A DNA stretch of 64,000 bases from Sphaerisporangium sp039871875 (GTDB lineage: Bacteria; Actinomycetota; Actinomycetes; Streptosporangiales; Streptosporangiaceae): the NCBI RefSeq assembly GCF_039871875.1, contig NZ_JBDPMD010000009.1, positions 124,001-188,000 on the forward strand. The letters run 5' to 3'. Every line of letters begins with the position of its first letter. Within the stretch, counting starts at the first letter, position 1. Positions 24,177 to 31,520 of the stretch are shown here, in pieces. A program made the position numbers and the translations under genes. Under the pieces are notes generated by a model. The model did no database searches. It saw only the letters and a list, made by a program, of their open reading frames with translations, and was not told the origin of the DNA.

Positions 24177-25694
24177 CTAGGTCATGTTTCCTTTGCGGCG
24201 TCGCCCGGTGTACCGCAGCCCCTCCCCGAGCAGCGGCCCCGTCTCCAGGGACGCCGTGGTCGTGACCTCGGGGCCCGGCCCGGACGGGCGCGCCGCCCGC
24301 CGTCCGAACGCCAGCCCGGCCGCGACGCACGCCACCGGGATCACCGGCACCACGTACCGATGGTCGAACGCCGCGATCAGCGGCGGCACCACCAGCAGCA
24401 CCACCGCGGACACCCACGGCAGCAGCACCGGCGCGCCGAGCCGCCGCCACCGCCGCACCACCCCCGCCAGCCCCAGCAGCAAGATCGCCGCCAGCAGCGG
24501 CCCCCGCACGTACCCCTGGGTCTGGTACGCCCGCAACCACCCCGCGTACGGCTCCACCACCGCCGTGTCCCCCCGCGTGCCCTGGTAGGCCGCGGTCAGC
24601 TCGGGCGCCGACTTCCCCCCGGACGCCTCCTTGTCGTCGAAGGGATCGACGGCCCGGGGGAAGACGTACGCACTCTGCGGCCCCTTCGTCGGGTAGACCC
24701 GACGCGTCCACTCGAAAGCCCACAAAGCATCCCCGACCCCCGTGCGGAGGAAGTCGAGCGGCTGCGCCAGGATCGCCTCCCGCGCGAACCGCCCGCTCAG
24801 CCGCTCCCGGTCCGCGTCCTTCTCCACGGCCGCCAGCGGCGACTCCGCGTCCCAGATGTACTTCGGCGGCGTGAGCCGCGGCCCCGTGGGGCACAGCACC
24901 CGCTCCTCACCGGTCACCCGCATCTTCGAGCAGTCCGCGAAGGACATCGTCCGCGCCCACAACCACACGTTGCTCTGCCCGAGGCCGTACGACCCGTGCA
25001 CGCTGTGGAACCACACCGCGTACCCACCCACCCCGAGCACCGCCACCAGCCCCGTCGCCGCCACGGCCCGCCACCCTGCCCGTCCCAGCACCATGCCGGC
25101 GAGCACCACGACCACCACCGCGAGACCCACCGTCCGCGTCAACGTCGCCGCCGTCAGCAGGGCCCCCGCGAGCACGGCCGCCCACACCGGTGGCCTCCGC
25201 CACCAGAGCACCACCGCGATCCCGGCCGTCACGAGGAACGTGAACAGCAGGTCGGCCATCACCAGGTGCTCAAGCTGCACCATGTGCACGTCCAGCAGGA
25301 CGGGAGCCGCGGCCAGTGCCGCCCCCCACCCCGGCAACCGCCCCCGCCGCCGCACCACCGCGTAGACCAGCACCCCCATCGCCAGCCCCAGCAGATGCTG
25401 CGCCACGGTCACCGCCGTGAAGCTCCGCAGCGGCCACAGCCCCCACAGGAACAGCGAGTAGCCCGAGGGCCGCGACTCCAGCGGCTGCGGATCCACGCCC
25501 GCGTTCACGTAGACGAACGAGTCCGCCCAGAACCACAACGCCGGCCGGTACCCCAGCTCGGCGACCACCCGCAACGCGACCCCGCCCAGCAGCGGGAGCA
25601 CGAACACCCAGTGCTCCCGCCAGAACCCCGGCGCGCGCCGCCCCGCAGCCGCCGCGGACCTGGCGGCAACCGTAGGAGCAGCACCCGGTCCCAC
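24177..25694 (-). CDS. Polytopic membrane glycosyltransferase (PMT/ArnT-like)
   Basis: 505 residues with about 10-11 membrane segments and one large outside loop (residues ~245-395) rich in charged residues and Trp. The first loop after segment 1 has WFWADSFVYVNAGVDP, in the place where GT-C glycosyltransferases keep their catalytic acidic residue, and MVQLEHLVMADLLF resembles the second loop. GT-C enzymes transfer sugars from polyprenyl-phosphate carriers on the outer face. No clear DD or DE pair is seen in the first loop, so assignment to a subfamily is not possible. GGAGG lies 5 bases before the GTG. Confidence 0.68.
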   Translation of the reverse strand: MGPGAAPTVAARSAAAAGRRAPGFWREHWVFVLPLLGGVALRVVAELGYRPALWFWADSFVYVNAGVDPQPLESRPSGYSLFLWGLWPLRSFTAVTVAQHLLGLAMGVLVYAVVRRRGRLPGWGAALAAAPVLLDVHMVQLEHLVMADLLFTFLVTAGIAVVLWWRRPPVWAAVLAGALLTAATLTRTVGLAVVVVVLAGMVLGRAGWRAVAATGLVAVLGVGGYAVWFHSVHGSYGLGQSNVWLWARTMSFADCSKMRVTGEERVLCPTGPRLTPPKYIWDAESPLAAVEKDADRERLSGRFAREAILAQPLDFLRTGVGDALWAFEWTRRVYPTKGPQSAYVFPRAVDPFDDKEASGGKSAPELTAAYQGTRGDTAVVEPYAGWLRAYQTQGYVRGPLLAAILLLGLAGVVRRWRRLGAPVLLPWVSAVVLLVVPPLIAAFDHRYVVPVIPVACVAAGLAFGRRAARPSGPGPEVTTTASLETGPLLGEGLRYTGRRRKGNMT

Positions 25695-25781
25695 CTGAAC
25701 CTCCTGACGCCGACGCCGGGATCCCTCATGCTAGGCGTCTGCCGTCACCCCGTCCGCACCGCCGTCGAACTCTCAGAGAAG

Positions 25782-26735
25782 TCACCAGATGAGACCGAGC
25801 GCGCGGATCGCCCGCGAGTAGTGCCGGGAAAGCTCGGCGTCGACGCGGTCGGACGCGTCCTCGCTGAGCAGCTCCTCCCGCCCGTGCCGGGAAGCGCCGT
25901 CATCGCAGACCGCCGCGGACCGCCGGATCTCGGTCACGGCCGCCCCCCGCAACGCCGCCGCCTGGAGCGGCGCGAGGAAACTCCTGCTCGCCATCAGCTC
26001 GGCGAGCCGCGCCTTCTCGACGTCCGTGACGATGCCCCAGGCCGGCGCGGGGCGCGGCGCCACGTCGCGGACGAGCCGGAGCAGTGCCCGCTCCAGCAGC
26101 AGCACCGGCCAGCCCAGCACCGTGCCGAGCACCTTGTCCAGCATCCCGGCCGCCTCGTAGGACCCGCGGGGCGCCGCCGCCCCGAGGATCGTCGCCATGT
26201 ACATGTGCGTCTCCCCGCGCGCCGCGAGGATCTTGCCGCTCCGGAACGTCTCCCGCCACTGCGCCAGCGTCCACAGGGCCCCGCCGGCCACGACCCCGTC
26301 GTCCTTCGCCTCGCCGTAGGCCCTGACCAGGAGCACCACCCGCTGCCGCGGAGGCAGCGCCAGCCACAACGGCAACCCGACCAGAAGCACCGGCCGCCGC
26401 CCCCACCCCACCCGCAGGTACTCGGCCCCGACCGCCAGATCGTCCACCGCCACCCCCACCGGAGCCGGCACCCCCACCGCCCCGGCCACCCGCTCCGCCA
26501 CCCCGTACAACTCCGGCGCCGCCCCCCGCTCCACCACCTCGGCGTCGGCCGGCAACCGCCGCGGCTTCGGGAACAACAACCCCCCGATCAGCAGAAGCAG
26601 CCCGCCACCCAGCCAGGCGAACAGGGAACCGGGGTTCGCCCCGATCACCCAGCCCCCTGACAAGATCCACATAAGCGTGAACGCGTGCACCCCCACCGCA
26701 AGAACCAGAGCCGCGGCTTTCTTTATGACTCTCAT
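25782..26735 (-). CDS. Membrane protein with degenerate M48-like domain
   Basis: 317 residues. Two membrane segments (about 8-30 and 37-55) are followed by a cytoplasmic domain. Its arrangement resembles M48 metallopeptidases: LPADAEVVERGAAPELYGVAER, then LPLWLALPPRQRVVLLVRAY. The place where HExxH should lie reads VRAYGE, so no zinc site remains. The C-terminal helical part may hold a further helix pair. A regulatory or scaffold role for an inactive homologue is inference; similarity to M48 is by layout only. GGAGGAAGGAG precedes the ATG. It diverges from the Scr1-type regulator. Confidence 0.55.
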   Translation of the reverse strand: MRVIKKAAALVLAVGVHAFTLMWILSGGWVIGANPGSLFAWLGGGLLLLIGGLLFPKPRRLPADAEVVERGAAPELYGVAERVAGAVGVPAPVGVAVDDLAVGAEYLRVGWGRRPVLLVGLPLWLALPPRQRVVLLVRAYGEAKDDGVVAGGALWTLAQWRETFRSGKILAARGETHMYMATILGAAAPRGSYEAAGMLDKVLGTVLGWPVLLLERALLRLVRDVAPRPAPAWGIVTDVEKARLAELMASRSFLAPLQAAALRGAAVTEIRRSAAVCDDGASRHGREELLSEDASDRVDAELSRHYSRAIRALGLIW

Positions 26736-26900
26736 CCGAATAACTCCTTCCTCCAGCGAAAGAACGTGCCTTCTGTGAACTCCGCCGCACCGGACCGGCG
26801 GCAGCGGATACTCTGGGTAATGGATCGGCAACATTCCGTACCCACAATTCCTGTGGGCAGCCCCGTGAACCGCCAAGGTAATCCAGATGGCAGGAGAAGA

Positions 26901-27722
26901 ATGTCCACCGAACGGTTGGATCCCTACGAATCCCCGCGCGCCCTCTTCGCCTACGAACTGCGCCGCCACCGCCAGGCCGCCGAACTGACCCAGCGTCAAC
27001 TCGGCGAACGCATGGACTACTCCGACTCGTTGATCAACATGGTCGAGTCCGCCAAACGCCCCCCGACCCGTCGTTTCGCCGAACTGGCTGACCGCGCCCT
27101 GGGCCTGGACGGCGACATGGTCCGCCTCTACACCGCGACCACCTGGAACAAGGCCCCCGACTACCTCCGCCCGTGGCTGGAGGAAGAGGAGGACGCCACC
27201 TCCCTGCGCACGTGGCAACCATCGATCGTCCCCGGCCTGCTGCAGACGGAGTCCTACGCCCGGGAGATCCTGGCCACCTGGCCGAGCATCACCACCGAGG
27301 AACTGGACGAACGGCTGGCGAACCGCATGCAGCGCCAGTCGATCCTGACCCGCGAGAAGCCACCCGACCTCAACGTCTTGATCGACGAGGACGTGATACG
27401 GCACCCGATCGGTGGTGCCGCCGTCATGCGGGAACAGCTTGAGCACCTGCTTCGGATCGCCTCCCAACCGCATGTGGTGCTGCAGATGGTCCCCTACGCA
27501 GCACGTCCGCACTGCGGGCAAATGGGAGGCTTCGTCCTCGCCGAACGAAATGGCGTCGCTTATGCTGCGTTTGCGGAAGCGCAACCAGTCGGCCGCACTT
27601 TCGACGATCGTCGGCTGATCGCCGGCCTGGTTCGCCGGTATGACGCCATCAGAGCCGAGGCCGTGCCTGTCAAACAGTCACTCCGACTCATAGAGGAAGC
27701 GGTGGACCGAATTGGCGTATGA
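26901..27722 (+). CDS. Xre-type regulator of the Scr1 family (HTH + DUF5753)
   Basis: 273 residues. The N-terminal helix-turn-helix is LRRHRQAAELTQRQLGERMD onward, followed by the DUF5753 domain (residues ~95-270, with PSIVPGLLQTESYARE and QPHVVLQMVPYAARPH). Such genes abound in Streptomyces and Streptosporangiaceae and sit before DUF397 genes; the Scr1/Scr2 pair has been described as toxin-antitoxin-like. The ATG at 26901 follows AGGAGAA. An in-frame ATG at 26820 has GATACT 7 bases upstream and could be a leaderless alternative with 27 more residues. Its end overlaps the DUF397 gene. Confidence 0.88.
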   Translation: MSTERLDPYESPRALFAYELRRHRQAAELTQRQLGERMDYSDSLINMVESAKRPPTRRFAELADRALGLDGDMVRLYTATTWNKAPDYLRPWLEEEEDATSLRTWQPSIVPGLLQTESYAREILATWPSITTEELDERLANRMQRQSILTREKPPDLNVLIDEDVIRHPIGGAAVMREQLEHLLRIASQPHVVLQMVPYAARPHCGQMGGFVLAERNGVAYAAFAEAQPVGRTFDDRRLIAGLVRRYDAIRAEAVPVKQSLRLIEEAVDRIGV

Positions 27723-27912
27723 CCTTCGGAATGCGCAGTGGCGGAAGAGCAGCTTCAGTGGCGACTCGGGTGAGTGTGTCGAGGTGGCATCGAATCTGCC
27801 CGGGGTTCGCCTTGTCCGTGACAGCAAGGACCCGGCCGGGCCGGTTTTGGCCGTCTCTACCGAGGGGTGGTCCGCGTTCGTGCGCGAGGTGAGAGCGACA
27901 GTTCTTCGTTGA
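27712..27912 (+). CDS. DUF397 protein
   Basis: 66 residues from a TTG inside the end of the regulator gene. WRKSSFSGDSGECVEVA is the DUF397 hallmark, followed by VLVRDSKDPAGPVLAVS-type sequence and the closing WSAFVREVR. DUF397 proteins accompany Scr1-type regulators; overexpressed members have been reported as toxic, and the regulator counteracts them. The 11-base overlap implies coupled translation. Confidence 0.88.
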   Translation: MAYDLRNAQWRKSSFSGDSGECVEVASNLPGVRLVRDSKDPAGPVLAVSTEGWSAFVREVRATVLR

Positions 27913-27918
27913 CCCGTG

Positions 27919-27950
27919 CGTGCAGGTCGCCGATAGCGGCGGCCTGCACG
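27919..27950. terminator. Bidirectional hairpin between DUF397 and metG
   Basis: GTGCAGG-TCGCC pairs with GGCGG-CCTGCAC (one T-G wobble, 13 bp with flanking C-G) around loop GATAGC. It lies exactly between two convergent genes, so it can end both transcripts. No T run. Confidence 0.65.
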
Positions 27951-27959
27951 GTTCCAGTG

Positions 27960-29483
27960 TCACGGCTCCGGGGTGGTGAGCTTCCGGAAGATCGGCCTGG
28001 GGGTGGGGAGGCGGCCGTTCACGGGGGTGCACTGGGTGGCGATGCGGGTGGCGGCGTCGGGGAGGAAGGGGGTGAGGAGGTCGGCGGTGGTCCGGCAGGC
28101 GGTCAGCAAGGTGGTGAGGGTGGCGTCGAGGTACAGGGTGGCTTCGGGGGTGCCGGTGCGTTCTGATTTGGCGAGGTCCCAGGGGCGGATCTGGTTGATG
28201 TAGCGGTTGGCTTCGTCCACGACGGTCCAGAGGGCGGTGGTCGCCTTGCGGAAGTCGGCGTCGGTCAGGGCGGTGTCGATCCCGCCGGGGGCTTGTGACA
28301 GGGCCTTGGTGAGGGCGGTCGCCACGGGGGCGGGGGTGGGGGACACGGGGATGTTCCCGTCGCGGTAGCGGTGGAACATGGCCACCACGCGGTTGACGAG
28401 GTTGCCGAGGCCGTTGGCGAGTTCGTCGTTGGCACGGGCCACCAGGCGGGTCTCGGTGAAGTCGGCGTCGCCCACCTTGGGGACCTCGCGCAGGAGCCAC
28501 CAGCGGACGGCGTCGGTGCCGTAGGTGTCCACCAGGGTCACCGGGTCCACGGTGACGGCGCCGGACTTGCTGATCTTGTGGCCGCCGGCGGTCAGGTAGT
28601 CGTGCACCAGGAGGTCGGTGGGGAGGGGCTGGCCGGCGGACAGGAGCATGGCGGGCCAGTAGACGGCGTGGAAGCGCAGGACGCCCTTGCCGAGGAGGTG
28701 GACGCGGCGGGTCGCGCCGGTCCACCAGCGGCGGTGGTCATCGGCGCCGGTGCCGTAGCCGAGAGCGGTGAGGTAGTTGCCGAGGGCGTCCCACCAGACG
28801 TAGATCACCTGGGTGGGGTCGCCGGGGACGGGGATGCCCCAGCCGCGGGCGCGTTCGACGGACCGGGAGATGGAGAAGTCGGAAAGGCCCGCCGCGATGA
28901 AGGCCAGCACCTCGTTGCGGCGGCCCTCGGGCTCGATGCGCAGGGCGCCGCCGGCGATCAGCTCGTGCAGGCGGCCGGCGTACCGGGACAGCCGGAAGAA
29001 CCAGTTCTCCTCACTGACCCGCTGCGGCACGGTGCCGTGCTCCGGGCAGCGCCCCTCATCCAGCTCGGCCTCGGGGAAGAAGTGCTCGCAGCCGACGCAG
29101 TACAGCCCTTCGTAGTGCCTGCGGTACAGGTCCCCCGAGTCCCGGCAGGCACGCCAGAACCTCTCCACCCCGATCCGGTGCCGGGGGTCGCGACTGGTGC
29201 GGATCACGTCGTCCACCGACAGCGACAACGGCCCGGCCAGCCCGACGAACGCGGCGGCGTTGCCGTCCACGAACTCCTGGACACCCACCCCGGCGGCCTC
29301 GGCGGCCAGCACGTTCTTCAGCGAGTTGTCGTCCGTCCCGGTCTGGAACCTGACCCGCTCACCCCTGCGCCGGTGATGCCGGGCCAGCACGTCGGCCTGC
29401 ACGAGCTCCAGAGCGAAGCCGAGATGCGGCCGCGCGTTGACGTACGGGATCGTGGTGGTGATGTACGTGTGCGGTGACGTCAT
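27960..29483 (-). CDS. metG: Methionyl-tRNA synthetase, short form, probably a second copy
   Basis: 507 residues. Class I synthetase: the HIGH element is PHLG at residues 19-22, the KMSKS element is KISKS near residue 300, and a Cys-containing insertion (LYCVGCEHFFPEAELDEGRCPEHG) resembles the zinc knuckle, where the last ligand is His not Cys. The anticodon domain is present; the C-terminal dimerisation domain is absent. Homology looks distant from housekeeping actinobacterial MetG, so I infer an accessory, possibly antibiotic-resistant or stress-regulated copy. GGGAGG lies 6 bases before the ATG, but inside a hairpin. The upstream leader ORF has a Met-Met pair. Confidence 0.88.
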   Translation of the reverse strand: MTSPHTYITTTIPYVNARPHLGFALELVQADVLARHHRRRGERVRFQTGTDDNSLKNVLAAEAAGVGVQEFVDGNAAAFVGLAGPLSLSVDDVIRTSRDPRHRIGVERFWRACRDSGDLYRRHYEGLYCVGCEHFFPEAELDEGRCPEHGTVPQRVSEENWFFRLSRYAGRLHELIAGGALRIEPEGRRNEVLAFIAAGLSDFSISRSVERARGWGIPVPGDPTQVIYVWWDALGNYLTALGYGTGADDHRRWWTGATRRVHLLGKGVLRFHAVYWPAMLLSAGQPLPTDLLVHDYLTAGGHKISKSGAVTVDPVTLVDTYGTDAVRWWLLREVPKVGDADFTETRLVARANDELANGLGNLVNRVVAMFHRYRDGNIPVSPTPAPVATALTKALSQAPGGIDTALTDADFRKATTALWTVVDEANRYINQIRPWDLAKSERTGTPEATLYLDATLTTLLTACRTTADLLTPFLPDAATRIATQCTPVNGRLPTPRPIFRKLTTPEP

Positions 29484-29602
29484 CGGGGACCTCCCGGTTG
29501 TGACCGGAGCTCCGACCCGCGCACATGAATCGAGGCCCCGTGTGCAGGGCCTCGGAGAAGAACGTCCGTGCGTGCGTCAGCGGCCCCGTGAGCGGGGCAT
29601 CA
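29484..29602 (-). promoter_or_regulatory. Attenuator-like RNA structures in the metG leader
   Basis: Three stems can form in the minus-strand RNA. H1: GCCCCG/CGGGGC (29583-29598), inside the leader ORF directly after its Met-Met codons. H2: CGAGGCCC/GGGCCTCG (29531-29538 with 29547-29554). H3: ACCGGGAG with CTCCGGT (29491-29498 with 29503-29509), which buries the metG Shine-Dalgarno GGGAGG. The GGGGCC arm of H1 can also pair with GGCCC in H2, so the structures compete. A ribosome stalled at the Met codons would open H1 and shift the balance. No T run follows H2, so control may be of translation. Confidence 0.5.
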
Positions 29603-29627
29603 TGACCTGACACTGGACGGCGTTCAT
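29577..29627 (-). CDS. 16-aa leader peptide with Met-Met, upstream of metG
   Basis: The ORF reads MNAVQCQVMMPRSRGR and stops 93 bases before metG. Met codons at positions 9 and 10 stand side by side, followed by Pro and Arg codons. TACCAT lies 7 bases upstream of the ATG with no Shine-Dalgarno sequence, so it looks leaderless like many genes here. Such a short ORF with a tandem pair of the cognate amino acid in front of an aminoacyl-tRNA synthetase gene is the classic layout of ribosome-mediated attenuation. It is not a family I know. Confidence 0.6.
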   Translation of the reverse strand: MNAVQCQVMMPRSRGR

Positions 29628-29634
29628 GCTCGGA

Positions 29635-29640
29635 ATGGTA
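29635..29640 (-). promoter_or_regulatory. -10 element for the metG leader transcript
   Basis: TACCAT on the minus strand, 7 bases before the leader ATG at 29627. Confidence 0.45.
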
Positions 29641-29699
29641 GCAACCGGCGGCCGGGAGCGCCGCGAATAAACCCGTGGCCGAGGCCGGGGGAGCCGGGT

Positions 29700-29705
29700 T
29701 AGGTT
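29700..29705 (+). promoter_or_regulatory. -10 element for leaderless serine hydrolase transcript
   Basis: TAGGTT ends 6 bases before the ATG at 29712. It lies 60 bases from the divergent metG leader promoter. Confidence 0.45.
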
Positions 29706-29711
29706 CCGTCC

Positions 29712-30794
29712 ATGGCCGAGATCCATGGTTCCTGCGACGACCGTTTCGCCGAGGTACGCGAGACCCTGGCCGCGTCGCTGGCCGACAACGACGTGGGTGC
29801 CTCGGTGGCGGTGTACGTGGACGGCGAGCCGGTCGTCGACATCTGGGGCGGCCACGCGGACGCGGCCCGCACCGTGCCCTGGGGACGCGACACCATCACC
29901 AATGTCTGGTCCATCACCAAGACCATGACCGCCCTGTGCGCCCTGATCCTCATCGACCGCGGCGAGCTCGACCCCGCCGCCCCCGTGGCCCGCTACTGGC
30001 CCGAGTTCGCCCAGGCCGGCAAGGAGGCCGTGGAGGTCCGCCACATCCTCTCCCACACCGCCGGCCTCCCCACCTGGGACATCCCGATGACGGCCGAGGA
30101 CCTCTACGACTGGGAGAAGGCCACCGCGCTCCTCGCCGGCCAGCCCTCGCGCTGGAAGCCCGGCACCGAGGCCGGATACCACGTCGTCACCCAGGGCCAC
30201 CTGGTGGGCGAGGTGGTCCGCCGGATCACCGGCCGCACCCTCGGCACCTTTTTCGCCGAGGAGGTCGCCCGCCCCCTGAACGCCGATTTCCACATCGGCC
30301 TCCCCGCCGAGCACGACCGTCGCGTCGCCCCCGTCATCCCCCCGGCGGTCCCTACCGAGCTCCCGCCGTCCGACATCGTCTTCAGCCCGGAGCTCCGTGC
30401 CGAGGAAGCCAACACCGAAGCCTGGCGCCGCGCCGAGATCCCCGCCGGCAACGGTCACGGCAACGCCCGTTCGGTGGCCGCCGTCCAGTCCGTCCTCACC
30501 TCCGGCGGCGCCCGCCTGCTCTCCCCCGAGGGCTGCGAACGCGCCCTTGAGGAGCAGTTCGCGGGCACCGACCGCTTCCTCGGCATGGAGATGCGCTACG
30601 GCCTCGGCTACGGCCTCCAGCCCGCCCAGCGCGTCTGCTTCTGGGGCGGCTGGGGCGGCTCTCTCGTCTGGAACGACCTCGACACCCGCATGACCGTCGC
30701 GTACGTCATGAACCGCATGCTCGACCAACGCACCCAAGGCGACGACCGCGCGTTCAGCATCGTCACGGCCGCTTACACGGGCGTCACCACGTGA
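29712..30794 (+). CDS. Serine hydrolase, beta-lactamase class C fold (EstB-like)
   Basis: 360 residues. The nucleophile motif is SITK (Ser67, Lys70) and the second catalytic motif is YHV at Tyr156 in place of YxN. This pattern is that of family VIII carboxylesterases and related proteins rather than true AmpC beta-lactamases. No signal peptide, so it acts in the cytoplasm. The third motif may be the glycine-rich WGGWGG near residue 315. Substrate unknown. It probably has a leaderless message. Confidence 0.87.
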   Translation: MAEIHGSCDDRFAEVRETLAASLADNDVGASVAVYVDGEPVVDIWGGHADAARTVPWGRDTITNVWSITKTMTALCALILIDRGELDPAAPVARYWPEFAQAGKEAVEVRHILSHTAGLPTWDIPMTAEDLYDWEKATALLAGQPSRWKPGTEAGYHVVTQGHLVGEVVRRITGRTLGTFFAEEVARPLNADFHIGLPAEHDRRVAPVIPPAVPTELPPSDIVFSPELRAEEANTEAWRRAEIPAGNGHGNARSVAAVQSVLTSGGARLLSPEGCERALEEQFAGTDRFLGMEMRYGLGYGLQPAQRVCFWGGWGGSLVWNDLDTRMTVAYVMNRMLDQRTQGDDRAFSIVTAAYTGVTT

Positions 30795-30822
30795 CCTTCT
30801 GGTTCCACCCCGCCGCGCGAAG

Positions 30823-30828
30823 TATTAT
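30823..30828 (+). promoter_or_regulatory. AT-rich -10 of the toxin-antitoxin pair
   Basis: TATTAT ends 6 bases before the antitoxin ATG (30835). Its strong AT content stands out in this DNA. A leaderless transcript is likely. Confidence 0.45.
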
Positions 30829-30834
30829 TCGAGT

Positions 30835-31074
30835 ATGAGCGAGATGAAGGTCCGCCTGGCGATCACCGTGGATCCGCACGTCAAGGCATATGTGGATCAA
30901 CTGGTCGACTCGGGGGAGGCGTCCTCGGTCTCGGCGGCGTTCAACGACGCCGTGGTGGAGCGCATGCGGCGCGATCGCCGTGCCCGCGCCGCGTGGAACG
31001 CCCGCGTCGCGCAGGCGGACCCCGATAGAGTCGCCCGCATGATGGCCCACATCGACGCCCAGCGGACGCGGTGA
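30835..31074 (+). CDS. Antitoxin of a PIN-type toxin-antitoxin pair
   Basis: 79 residues. A short N-terminal strand (KVRLAITVDPHVKAYVDQLV) followed by SSVSAAFNDAVVERMRRDRRAR resembles ribbon-helix-helix antitoxins, and the C-terminal half is highly charged, fitting a toxin-binding tail. The gene overlaps the PIN toxin start by four bases (GTGA). It probably represses its own promoter. Confidence 0.78.
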   Translation: MSEMKVRLAITVDPHVKAYVDQLVDSGEASSVSAAFNDAVVERMRRDRRARAAWNARVAQADPDRVARMMAHIDAQRTR

Positions 31075-31505
31075 CCGACTTCACGCCCAGCCCCTTGGTC
31101 CTCGACACGAGCATTCTCCGCGAGGTCGCCCGGGGGGACAGCGACATCATCGCCCTCATCCAGGCCTACGACGCCCGCGCCCAGCCGTTGATCGCCCCCG
31201 CCCTGGCCATGGTCGGGGCCGCTCTGGACGTCCTCACCGAGGAGGCCGCCGATCTGCTGGCCGGCCTGGACAGCCTCGAATCGGTGATGGCCGCACCGTT
31301 GCACGGCGTCGAGCAGAGCGTCGCCCTCGCCGAAGTGATCGCGAAAACCGGCCTGGACGCCTGGGACGCTCACGTCGCGGCCATCGCCGACGTCGCCGTC
31401 TGCCAGATCCTCACCCTGGACGCCGCCCGGTGGGCCGGGCCGTCCCACGCGATGGACAACCCTCTCCATGTCGTCGAGATCCGCGACCCGGACGAGGCGC
31501 ATTGA
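31071..31505 (+). CDS. PIN-domain-like toxin ribonuclease
   Basis: 144 residues from a GTG overlapping the antitoxin stop. The first acidic residue of the PIN site is in PLVLDTSILREVARGD, and later acidic positions include VLTEEAADLL and the final ILTLDAARW. The middle sequence AWDAHVAAIADVAVCQILTLD matches the usual helix and strand before the last acidic residue. It is somewhat diverged, so activity is not certain. PIN toxins cut tRNA or mRNA. It converges on sdaA with 15 bases between the genes. Confidence 0.75.
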   Translation: MTDFTPSPLVLDTSILREVARGDSDIIALIQAYDARAQPLIAPALAMVGAALDVLTEEAADLLAGLDSLESVMAAPLHGVEQSVALAEVIAKTGLDAWDAHVAAIADVAVCQILTLDAARWAGPSHAMDNPLHVVEIRDPDEAH

Positions 31506-31520
31506 GGGCCCGTCAGGCGG

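Noticed and set aside
29484..29640. T-box riboswitch before metG
   Set aside because: No T-box sequence (AGGGTGGNACCGCG) or specifier loop layout; the leader ORF with Met-Met is a better explanation.
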